Source of the DNA: Roseimicrobium sp. ORNL1
Lineage (GTDB): Bacteria; Verrucomicrobiota; Verrucomicrobiia; Verrucomicrobiales; Verrucomicrobiaceae
Length of the DNA: 64,000 nt
Direction of reading: 5' to 3'
Assembly: GCF_011044495.1 (NCBI RefSeq)
Contig: NZ_CP049143.1
Span: 6,014,001 to 6,078,000, forward strand
The notes under the pieces were generated by a model. It saw only the letters and a list, made by a program, of their open reading frames with translations, was not told where the DNA came from and ran no database searches. Position numbers and translations under genes: made by a program. Of this stretch, positions 41,919 through 49,254 are shown in pieces. Each line of letters opens with the position of its first letter. Within the stretch, counting starts at the first letter, position 1.

Positions 41919-44393
41919 CTAACGCTTCTGGAAAAGAGGACTGGTGACGAGAGACTCGATCAAGCTCGCGAGCTGGTAGTCGCCGGTTTTGGATTCATCG
42001 GCGATTTGCTTGAGCTCTTCGCGGTCGGAGAAGGTCATTCCGCGACGCAGGGCGTAGGTGGCGAGCTTGTCGGTGATGGCCGCAGCGAACTTGTCGACGT
42101 CATCGACCATGAGCTTCCGGAGTTCCACGGAGTCGGCAAACTTCCGTCCATCCGGCAGCATGCCACTGGCATCGAGTTTCGGGTTGTCGCCGGTGCCATC
42201 CTTGGACTCTTCCACGAGGCGGAAGCGACCAATGGCATCGTAGTTGTCGAAGGCGACACCGAGGGGATCGATCTTGTCATGGCACGCGGTGCAGTTCGGG
42301 TCCGCACGATGCTGCTCCAGCTTTTCACGGACGGTGGTCTTCGGCGCATTTGCCACGGGAGTGGCCAGCGCTGGGACATTTGCCGGAGGCGGGGGTGGTG
42401 GCTTGCCGACGATGGCTTCGAGCACCCACACACCGCGATGCACCGGGCGATGCCGTGTGCCATCGGAACTGAGGCTGAGGACGGCGCCCTGCGTCAGCAG
42501 GCCACCGCGATGATACTCGGGCTTCAGCGCCACTTTGCGGAACTCATCGCCGCGGATGCCTTCGATGCCGTAGTGCATCGCGAGACGTTCATTGAGCATG
42601 GTCCAGTCTGAGTTGAGGAACTCCCGCAGGCTGCCGTTGCGCTTCAGGATGTCGGAGAAGAAGCTCAAGGTCTCCCCAACCATGCTCTGCTCCAGATTCT
42701 CGTCATAGTCGGGATAGAGCACCTTGTCCGGAGGGAACATGCCCACCTTGCGAAGCTGCAGCCACTGGCGCGGGAAGCCGACGGCGAATTCCTTCGCCTT
42801 TGGATCTGCCAGCATGCGGCGCACTTCAGCACGGAGGGTTTCCTTCTCATGAAGCTTGCCTTCCTTCGCGAGATCCAGCAGTCGCTGGTCCGGCGCGCTG
42901 CTCCAGAGGAAATAAGAGAGGCGCGAGGCAAGCTCCGAGTCCGTCAGCTTCTGCTCGGTTTTCGTGGCATTCCCCTCCTCCAGGTAGAGGAAGCTCTTCG
43001 AACACATGATGGCCGCAAGGCCGCTCTTCACGGCGACTTCGAAGCTGTCGCCCAGTTCCTGCGCTTTTGCGATGGGCTTGAGGAAGCGCTCGACCTCCGC
43101 CGGCTGCACGGGGCGACGCCAGGCACGCGACGCGAAGCGGGTCAGGATTTCACGCGCATAGGCGATGTCCTTCGTCGCCTTCTCGCCACCGAAGAATACC
43201 TGCTGGTGTGCATTCGTAGGCCAGGAGTCGACAATCGGACCATCCCACTCCACGGAGTCGAGAATCAAGGTGGGCTGGATGGGCTTGAAGTCATCGTCCG
43301 TCAGCTTCAACTGCCACGGCACACGGCTGCGCACATTGGTGAAGGCGTTCGGCGTACCGGAGTGGCGCGAGCGGCGGCCTTCCGGATTCGGCCCGGGGAC
43401 GGAGTTGATGATGCGGATGGGATACTTGCCCGCCGTGAGATGCACGCGTGCCTCGACCGTGATGGGCTTGTCCTCGGCAGCATCGACATCCTGCTCCAAC
43501 AAGGTTTTGTCGACGCTCGACATGTACACCTTGATGCGCGGCGCGCGTCCCCCTTCCGGGCGCAGGCCGCTGAGCTTCATGCGCAGGATGTATTCCCCCG
43601 TGGTCTTCACCTCCAGCGGCCAAGTGTCCGTGGTGTAGTTGTTCGGGACGATCTCAATACGCACCTGGTCCGCGATGCCGCGCGCCTTGTACTCCTCGGA
43701 AAATCCCTTCCACCGCATGTCGAAGGCACCCCAGCGAATGACATCTCGCTTCGGCTCCGGGCGGATGGATAGGGCCTCATCCAGCACCGCATCTGCCGCG
43801 GACAGATACTTTTCCACGTGCGCGGGCGAGAGCGTGAGCACCGAGCCGATGCGCTCGAAGCCATGCCAGTCCGGGTCCTCGGGCAAGCCGGTGGGTGCCT
43901 TCACATCGAAGTTCACGCCGAGCAAATCGCGCACCGTGTTCGCATACTCCACACGCGTGAGTTTGCGGAAAGCCACCCGCTCACGACCGGAGGCCTGATT
44001 CGCCGCTTCCGCTTCATGAAGCTGGCTCACGATCCACTCCGCCACCTTGGACACCTCCGCTGGCTTCGGACGGGGCTCATCATCCGGCGGCATGTCGCCG
44101 GAGTTGATGCGGTTCATGATTTCCTCCCAGTGAGCCATGGTCTTGGGCGACGTGGGATCCACCTTCAGCGTGTCGACGCGGAGTTCGCCCTTCTGCTTTT
44201 TCTCGCCGTGGCAGCTGTTGCAGTGCTCGGAGAAGAAAGGCTTCACCACCTTTTCGTAGTCTTCCGCTGCTGGGGTGCCGGGGCTTACCGCAGCGCTGAG
44301 GGACGTCGGCGCCAAACAGGGCAACATTCCGGCCGTGGCAGCGAGAGCGAGGGAAACGAATCGATGGGGTGTACGATCAGGAGCTAAAAGCAT
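41919..44393 (-). CDS. Planctomycete-type cytochrome c protein (DUF1592/DUF1588/DUF1585/DUF1587/DUF1595)
   Basis: Taken from the ATG at 44393; a TTG five codons earlier is possible. The product is about 824 aa. A signal-like segment (VSLALAATAGMLPCLAPTSLSAA) precedes a c-type heme motif CNSCHGEKKQKGELRVDTL. Then come the blocks LTRVEYANTVRDLLGV, RAWRRPVQPAEVERFL, SRLSYFLWSSAPDQRLL, HYGIEGIRGDEFRK and CTACHDKIDPLGVAFDNYDAIGR, a second C-x-x-C-H. This is the PSD/PSCyt multi-domain protein of Planctomycetes and Verrucomicrobiota. It is periplasmic. Its substrate is unknown, although the two heme sites imply electron transfer. Its operon partner is DUF1552. Confidence 0.9.
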   Translation of the reverse strand: MLLAPDRTPHRFVSLALAATAGMLPCLAPTSLSAAVSPGTPAAEDYEKVVKPFFSEHCNSCHGEKKQKGELRVDTLKVDPTSPKTMAHWEEIMNRINSGDMPPDDEPRPKPAEVSKVAEWIVSQLHEAEAANQASGRERVAFRKLTRVEYANTVRDLLGVNFDVKAPTGLPEDPDWHGFERIGSVLTLSPAHVEKYLSAADAVLDEALSIRPEPKRDVIRWGAFDMRWKGFSEEYKARGIADQVRIEIVPNNYTTDTWPLEVKTTGEYILRMKLSGLRPEGGRAPRIKVYMSSVDKTLLEQDVDAAEDKPITVEARVHLTAGKYPIRIINSVPGPNPEGRRSRHSGTPNAFTNVRSRVPWQLKLTDDDFKPIQPTLILDSVEWDGPIVDSWPTNAHQQVFFGGEKATKDIAYAREILTRFASRAWRRPVQPAEVERFLKPIAKAQELGDSFEVAVKSGLAAIMCSKSFLYLEEGNATKTEQKLTDSELASRLSYFLWSSAPDQRLLDLAKEGKLHEKETLRAEVRRMLADPKAKEFAVGFPRQWLQLRKVGMFPPDKVLYPDYDENLEQSMVGETLSFFSDILKRNGSLREFLNSDWTMLNERLAMHYGIEGIRGDEFRKVALKPEYHRGGLLTQGAVLSLSSDGTRHRPVHRGVWVLEAIVGKPPPPPPANVPALATPVANAPKTTVREKLEQHRADPNCTACHDKIDPLGVAFDNYDAIGRFRLVEESKDGTGDNPKLDASGMLPDGRKFADSVELRKLMVDDVDKFAAAITDKLATYALRRGMTFSDREELKQIADESKTGDYQLASLIESLVTSPLFQKR

Positions 44394-44432
44394 CGGAGCG
44401 GGTGACAATAAGAGGAATCCCCGCTGGTCCTT

Positions 44433-45206
44433 TCATGCAATGTCGGCGCAGGATTTCCTGTCGGGCCGGAAAAAAGCCCGGAAATCATACCTCCTCTGGT
44501 GGAGCCGCCCAAACGCGAGCGCCGTGACCATGAGGCTGCCGAGTACCACGACCGACCAACCCCGCCCCATCCTGTGAACCAGCACTGGAGCCGGAGCCGA
44601 AACCGGCTCAGTGACATTCTCAGACTTCGGCGTCTCTTGAGGCACATTCAGACGAGGGCTCCGGTCTCCCGGCAACAATATCTGCCAGCGAGTTCTGCCA
44701 TCCGGATCTGGCGACTGGCCCGATGGCGGCACCTCCCACAGCAATGCGCCGAGCTTCGTGTCTGCATTCACATGGAGGCAGACGGCTTCGTCTGTCAGGA
44801 GCTCCAGTTCCCACCGTGCCGTGACCCAGCAATGTTCTTCCGCATCATCCTCCGGGCCTTGGACGGAAACAGGCACTGAGTTGTCGGTCCATTCGGCCTG
44901 CACGGACCATGCAGGTACGCCAAGGAGCTTGCCTCGGGTAGTGCGACCAGCCCCAGCCACGCCTCCGTTTTCACTGGAGGCGTTCTGAAGATCGAACAAG
45001 GTGACCAACGCTTCCCGCGCAGCCTCCTGGGTGGGCACCATCGGATTGCTGAGGCACTCGACAGTCGCCTGCAGCATGACCTTGCCGCCTGAAGAGGGTC
45101 TCTCCAGGCGGGCATACACGAGTCCCGTGTCGTGGGCCATCAAGGCTGCGGATTGCAGCAGCATGATGGCGACCACGGCGATGTACCACGTACCTCGCAA
45201 CTTCAC
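44433..45206 (-). CDS. Hypothetical exported protein with C-terminal membrane anchor
   Basis: The start is best placed at GTG 45206, because it overlaps the upstream stop as GTGA; an in-frame ATG at 45248 would overlap more. The product is 257 aa. A hydrophobic signal-like segment (TWYIAVVAIMLLQSAALM) is followed by a beta-rich region, then a Pro/Ser-rich spacer, and a second hydrophobic helix near the end (GWSVVVLGSLMVTALAFG) with an Arg-rich tail. It is probably an inner-membrane protein with a periplasmic domain. It lies between the NHL propeller gene and the cytochrome c-type gene, suggesting a shared envelope role. No family recognised. Confidence 0.65.
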   Translation of the reverse strand: MKLRGTWYIAVVAIMLLQSAALMAHDTGLVYARLERPSSGGKVMLQATVECLSNPMVPTQEAAREALVTLFDLQNASSENGGVAGAGRTTRGKLLGVPAWSVQAEWTDNSVPVSVQGPEDDAEEHCWVTARWELELLTDEAVCLHVNADTKLGALLWEVPPSGQSPDPDGRTRWQILLPGDRSPRLNVPQETPKSENVTEPVSAPAPVLVHRMGRGWSVVVLGSLMVTALAFGRLHQRRYDFRAFFRPDRKSCADIA

Positions 45207-46198
45207 TGCTTCTGATTCCACCGCAGCACGCGACCGTTCTTGTTCCACTCCGTCACCAGGATGTTTCCTGCCGCATCAAAGGTGATGCCATGCGGTGAGG
45301 TGACGATGCCCTCGTGCCACTGGGCGGGCTCCACCTTGTTGGTATTAATCTCTGCGGTGGTCTCGTTGGTGCCCAAGGTGGCCACGGTGCGACCCTGCTT
45401 GTCCAGCACGCTCACGCGTCCGGCGATTTCCGCGATGCATACATACTCCCCGTGGAACGAGGCCGAAGAAGGTCGGCGCAATCCTGTGGCGTACTCGCCG
45501 ATGATGTCACCTTCCAGCGTGAGGTGCAGCAGACGCAGGTTCACGCGATCGCAGCACAGGATGCGCGGCTGGTCATAGCGTGGGTCGATGAAGATTTTAT
45601 GGCAGTTGTTCAGGTTATACGGGGCCACGCGACCGCCGAAGACCTTCTTGAACTTGCCTGCAGCATCGAACACGAAAATCCAGTCGAGGCCATAACCATC
45701 CACGGCGTAGATGTCGCCGTTCGGAGCCACATCCACGGACGTGAGCTTCAGCCCCTTGGGTCCACGCTTGTCCTCGGGAAAGGAGGTCGCGGGAATCTCC
45801 ATGAGAATCTGGCCCTCCAGCGTCGCCTTGATGATCTTCTGTTCACCGAGCACCGCGCCATAGATGAAGTCGTGGTGGATGACGAAGCCATGCAGCGTGC
45901 GCGGCAGGTTGGGCACATTGTGGGAATAGGTGCCATCCGGGCGGTACACCTGGATGCCCGGCTTGCTGGTCGCGGCATTGCCGTCTCCATCCACACTCAC
46001 ATAGATGAGCCCCTTGGAATCGACGGCGATCTCACCGTGCGCGTTCCCAATGAACGGCAGGCCCGCCGGCGGCTTCAGCCAGCCAGGCGCGTAGTCATAG
46101 GCGAGACCTCCCGCCTGACAGGCCGCCACGGCCAAAAAGTTGCAAATGATAGCAATTAATACGGTGTAATACATCCAGTTGAATGCAGCAGTTTCCAT
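45203..46198 (-). CDS. Exported NHL-type six-bladed beta-propeller lipoprotein
   Basis: A 331-aa protein. The N-terminal hydrophobic segment (YYTVLIAIICNFLAVAACQAGG) ends with the lipobox-like VAAC, so lipidation is likely. NHL-like repeats follow: GEIAVDSKGLIYVSVDGDG, GLKLTSVDVAPNGDIYAVDGYG, IFVFDAAGKFKKVFGG, VSVLDKQGRTVATLG and ITFDAAGNILVTEWNKNGRVLRW. This spacing fits a six-bladed propeller. It is periplasmic or outer-membrane anchored. It is the first gene of the six-gene unit that also encodes the cytochrome c-type and DUF1552 proteins; a role as electron-carrier or binding scaffold is inferred. Confidence 0.82.
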   Translation of the reverse strand: METAAFNWMYYTVLIAIICNFLAVAACQAGGLAYDYAPGWLKPPAGLPFIGNAHGEIAVDSKGLIYVSVDGDGNAATSKPGIQVYRPDGTYSHNVPNLPRTLHGFVIHHDFIYGAVLGEQKIIKATLEGQILMEIPATSFPEDKRGPKGLKLTSVDVAPNGDIYAVDGYGLDWIFVFDAAGKFKKVFGGRVAPYNLNNCHKIFIDPRYDQPRILCCDRVNLRLLHLTLEGDIIGEYATGLRRPSSASFHGEYVCIAEIAGRVSVLDKQGRTVATLGTNETTAEINTNKVEPAQWHEGIVTSPHGITFDAAGNILVTEWNKNGRVLRWNQKQ

Positions 46199-46283
46199 GC
46201 GGCGCCACTGGGAATTCCCTCCATGGCAAATTTATCAATCCTTGGATGCGCCGATAATCCAGACCCCTGACGTTTTGATGCAC

Positions 46284-46730
46284 TCACTCGCCATCTATTT
46301 CCGCCGGAGGAATTTCCCATCGCCGGTAGTGCGGCGGGATTTCCTTCCCCAGGATCAGCACTTCCAGCGCCTCTTCCACCGTTTTCCCGACGTAGGCCAG
46401 TTCATAGTCATCTGACAGATAGGCGTGGCCTGCCGCATCCAGCCAGAGCGAGCCCTCGCCCCAGTACCAGATCACCGCCACGGGAAGGAGATTGGGCAAA
46501 CCCGAGAGCACCGCCAGGCGCTCGTGGTGCCCGTAGGACTCGTTTACATAGTATGCATTGCAGAAGAGATGCGAACCGATGGTCAGCCCTCCGAACTCCG
46601 TGAGGAACCGCGCGCCCACCGGGTGCATGGGAAAGTGGACCCGATTGAGCTCCTCCTCCGTCGCCCGACCAGCAAACCAGCCGGATTTCTCCAGCCTGTA
46701 CGCAAGTTCTGGGGAGAAGCGTTGCCTCAC
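46284..46730 (-). CDS. SUKH-3 domain protein
   Basis: A 148-aa protein with a GTG start at 46730; the next upstream in-frame codon after three residues is a stop. The whole protein is a SUKH-3 domain: RFSPELAYRLEKSGWFAGR at the start, ARFLTEFGGLTIGS in the middle, VAVIWYWGEGSLWLDAAGHAYL and ELAYVGKTVEEALEVLILG near the end. SUKH-3 members are small cytoplasmic immunity-type proteins in polymorphic toxin loci. No toxin gene is adjacent. It lies 85 bp upstream of the six-gene unit and 69 bp after nuoC, on the same strand, so it could belong to either transcript. Confidence 0.85.
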   Translation of the reverse strand: MRQRFSPELAYRLEKSGWFAGRATEEELNRVHFPMHPVGARFLTEFGGLTIGSHLFCNAYYVNESYGHHERLAVLSGLPNLLPVAVIWYWGEGSLWLDAAGHAYLSDDYELAYVGKTVEEALEVLILGKEIPPHYRRWEIPPAEIDGE

Positions 46731-46799
46731 AGATGCGACTCAACGCAAATTCAGAGCCACCAACAACAACTTTTTGCTCGGGGCGTGTATTTGCAGCAC

Positions 46800-47372
46800 C
46801 TAGGAATCGAAGCTCTTCGCGCGCGGCTCGCGATCGATGGTGTCGGCGTCCATGGGGGACGTGACGAAGGGGCCACCTTCCAGCGGGGCGATGCCGGTGA
46901 AGGCGATCTCCGGCATTTCGCTGGGCTTGCCGGCGAGGGGGAACTCCTTGCGCAGGGGGAAGAAGGGATACCCCTCCCACATGAGGATGCGGCGGAGATC
47001 GGGATGGCCGTCGAACTTGATGCCCATCATGTCGTACACCTCGCGCTCGTGCCAGTTGGCCGTAGCCCAGATGTCCGTCACGGTGGGGACGTTCTGATCT
47101 TCAGGCAGCATCGCCTTCACACGCAGATGCGCGTAGTGAGTCATGCCGTACAGCTCATACACCATCTCGAAACGCGGCTCGGTTTCGTAATGGTCCACGC
47201 TGGAAATATCCACGAGGTAATCGAAGCCCAGTTCATCGCGGCAATAGCGCAGCAGCGGCTTCAGAGACTCCAGGGTCACGCTGACGTTGTGCTCGCCACG
47301 AAACTCCGTGGTGCCGGTGATGGCGGGTCCGAACTTCTCGGTGAGGGCCTTGACGATTTGCGCGGCGTTCAT
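46800..47372 (-). CDS. nuoC: NADH-quinone oxidoreductase subunit C
   Basis: Start at ATG 47372 (MNAAQIVKALTEKFGP), 190 aa; a TTG three codons earlier is less likely. The 30-kDa subunit signature is ATANWHEREVYDMMGIKFDGHPDLRRILM, followed by WEGYPFFPLRKEFPL. NuoC is part of the hydrophilic arm of complex I and supports the N2 cluster region. It follows nuoB by 27 bp. nuoD is not next, since the following gene is a SUKH-3 protein, so the rest of complex I lies elsewhere. Confidence 0.93.
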   Translation of the reverse strand: MNAAQIVKALTEKFGPAITGTTEFRGEHNVSVTLESLKPLLRYCRDELGFDYLVDISSVDHYETEPRFEMVYELYGMTHYAHLRVKAMLPEDQNVPTVTDIWATANWHEREVYDMMGIKFDGHPDLRRILMWEGYPFFPLRKEFPLAGKPSEMPEIAFTGIAPLEGGPFVTSPMDADTIDREPRAKSFDS

Positions 47373-47399
47373 TGAAATCAAATGACGTGCTGCTGCTGC

Positions 47400-47936
47400 T
47401 TAGCTCAACTCCTCCACAAGTTCCTTCTTCTGATCGAGCAGGGCGGATTCGCCTTCGATCTTCTTCTGCAGACGGAAGAAACCTTCCAGAAGTGCTTCAG
47501 GACGGGGAGGGCAGCCGGAGATGTACACGTCCACCGGGATGAGGCGGTCGATGCCCTGGAGCACCGCATAGCTGCGGTACATACCACCGCTGCTGGCGCA
47601 GGCGCCCATGGCGATGCACCACTTCGGCTCAGGCATCTGGTCCCAGATGCGCTTCACGGCGAGAGCCATCTTATAAGTCACGGTGCCGGCCACGACCATC
47701 ACGTCGGCTTGGCGGGGGGAGAACCGGAAGACTTCCGCGCCGAAGCGGGAGATGTCATAGCGGGAGCTGGCGGTGGCCATGAGCTCAATGGCGCAGCAGG
47801 CAAGACCCATGGGCATCGGCCAGAGGGAGTTCTTGCGCATCCAGTTGATGGCCGCATCCAGCTTGGTGATGACGACATTGCTCTCGATTTTGGAATCGTA
47901 GGCAAACGGGGTAACGATGGGCTCGGGTGCAGACAT
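47400..47936 (-). CDS. nuoB: NADH-quinone oxidoreductase subunit B
   Basis: A 178-aa protein with the four N2-cluster cysteines: adjacent Cys-Cys in [12 protein letters not shown], one in [13 protein letters not shown], and one in [13 protein letters not shown]. The [22 protein letters not shown] block is diagnostic. It holds cluster N2, the last iron-sulfur centre before quinone, in complex I. It begins a two-gene unit with nuoC. The divergent neighbour on the other side is transaldolase, so nuoA is not upstream. Confidence 0.96.
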   Translation of the reverse strand: MSAPEPIVTPFAYDSKIESNVVITKLDAAINWMRKNSLWPMPMGLACCAIELMATASSRYDISRFGAEVFRFSPRQADVMVVAGTVTYKMALAVKRIWDQMPEPKWCIAMGACASSGGMYRSYAVLQGIDRLIPVDVYISGCPPRPEALLEGFFRLQKKIEGESALLDQKKELVEELS

Positions 47937-48126
47937 GGCGGCTCCTTGAAGATCATGGTAGTGCCTGCCCGGCGGTGGGCAACCGCTTTGTGAAATATTT
48001 CACAAGCAGCTTTCACACGGCATGGCGGAACATGAGCCGCTTTCACCCCTCCCATGAATTCTTTGCCACGCACTCGTCCCTTGCATCCACCCCCAATCCT
48101 CCTATGTTGATTGCCCTATTCTCGAC

Positions 48127-49080
48127 ATGAATCAACTCGACCAGCTCAAGCAGCACACTGTCGTTGTGGCGGACACCGGCGACTTCGAGGCCATGAAGGC
48201 CTACAAGCCCCAAGATGCCACCACGAACCCCTCCCTCATCCTGGCAGCCTCCCAGAAGGCGGAGTACAAAGCGCTGGTCGACAAGGCAGTAACTGACCAC
48301 AAAGGCTCCTCCCTCAGCGGAGAGAAGCTGGTGGACTCCGTCATCGACGCCATCCTGGTGAACTTCGGGCAGGAGATTCTGAAAATCGTCCCCGGTCGCG
48401 TCTCCACGGAAGTGGACGCCCACCTGTCCTTCGACACGGAAGGCACCCTGGCAAAGGCCCGCCACATCATCGACCTGTACGAGAAGGCCGGCACCAGCCG
48501 CGAGCGCATCCTCATCAAGATCGCCTCCACCTGGGAAGGCATCAAGGCGGCAGAAATCCTTCAGAAGGAAGGCATCAACTGCAACCTCACGCTTCTTTTC
48601 TCCCTTCCCCAGGCCATTGCCTGCGCCGAAGGCGGCATCAAGCTCATCTCCCCCTTCGTGGGCCGTATCCTCGACTGGTACAAGAAGAGCACGGGCAAGG
48701 ACTACACCGCCACGGAAGACCCCGGCGTGCAGTCCGTGACCGCCATTTACAACTACTACAAGCACTTCGGTTACACGACCGAGGTGATGGGCGCCAGCTT
48801 CCGCAACAAGGGTGAAATTACCGAACTGTCCGGCTGCGACCTGCTGACCATTAGCCCGGCATTGCTCGGCGAACTGGCTGCCTCGAACGACCCCATCACG
48901 CCGAAGCTCAATGCCGAGGCCGCCAAGTCCGCGAAGCTCGACAAAATCGAGCTGAACGAAAAGTCCTTCCGCTGGCTCTTCAATGAAGATCCCATGGCGG
49001 TCGACAAAACGGCTGAAGGCATCCGCAAGTTCGCCGAAGACATCGTGAAGCTGCAGAAGCAGGTCGCCGCGATGCTCTAA
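48127..49080 (+). CDS. tal: Transaldolase
   Basis: A 317-aa protein, the same length as E. coli TalB, and colinear with it: [19 protein letters not shown] then [28 protein letters not shown], and the Schiff-base lysine region [19 protein letters not shown]. The C-terminal [15 protein letters not shown] is also conserved. It transfers a dihydroxyacetone unit between sedoheptulose-7-P and glyceraldehyde-3-P in the non-oxidative pentose phosphate pathway. Cytoplasmic, and ends in an intrinsic terminator. It is divergent from nuoBC with a 190-bp gap between. Confidence 0.96.
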   Translation: MNQLDQLKQHTVVVADTGDFEAMKAYKPQDATTNPSLILAASQKAEYKALVDKAVTDHKGSSLSGEKLVDSVIDAILVNFGQEILKIVPGRVSTEVDAHLSFDTEGTLAKARHIIDLYEKAGTSRERILIKIASTWEGIKAAEILQKEGINCNLTLLFSLPQAIACAEGGIKLISPFVGRILDWYKKSTGKDYTATEDPGVQSVTAIYNYYKHFGYTTEVMGASFRNKGEITELSGCDLLTISPALLGELAASNDPITPKLNAEAAKSAKLDKIELNEKSFRWLFNEDPMAVDKTAEGIRKFAEDIVKLQKQVAAML

Positions 49081-49113
49081 GCTGAGTCGAAAACGTCAGA
49101 TATTTCATTCATC

Positions 49114-49149
49114 AAAGGGGCTGCGTCCGGTTAGGATGCGGCCCCTTTT
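49114..49149 (+). terminator. Intrinsic terminator of transaldolase
   Basis: AAAGGGGCTGCGTCC (49114-49128) pairs with GGATGCGGCCCCTTT (49134-49148) through 15 pairs, two of them G-U, with a 5-nt loop and a T-run at the end (49146-49149). It is 34 bp past the transaldolase stop. Confidence 0.88.
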
Positions 49150-49254
49150 GCTGAATATTCATTGTGAGGCTCCACCGGACGGCGCAGATGCGATAAAGCC
49201 ATTGCCTTCGTCGATGAAACGGTCACAATGGAAGTTCTTCCGCATCGCCGCTCC

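Noticed and set aside
42849-43772. Plus-strand frame opposite the cytochrome c-type gene
   Set aside because: Translation has no motif and the minus strand has a heme motif and several conserved blocks.
39230-44393. Polymorphic toxin locus
   Set aside because: Despite SUKH and DUF1963-like proteins nearby, no Rhs, CdiA, PT-HINT or toxin domain was found.
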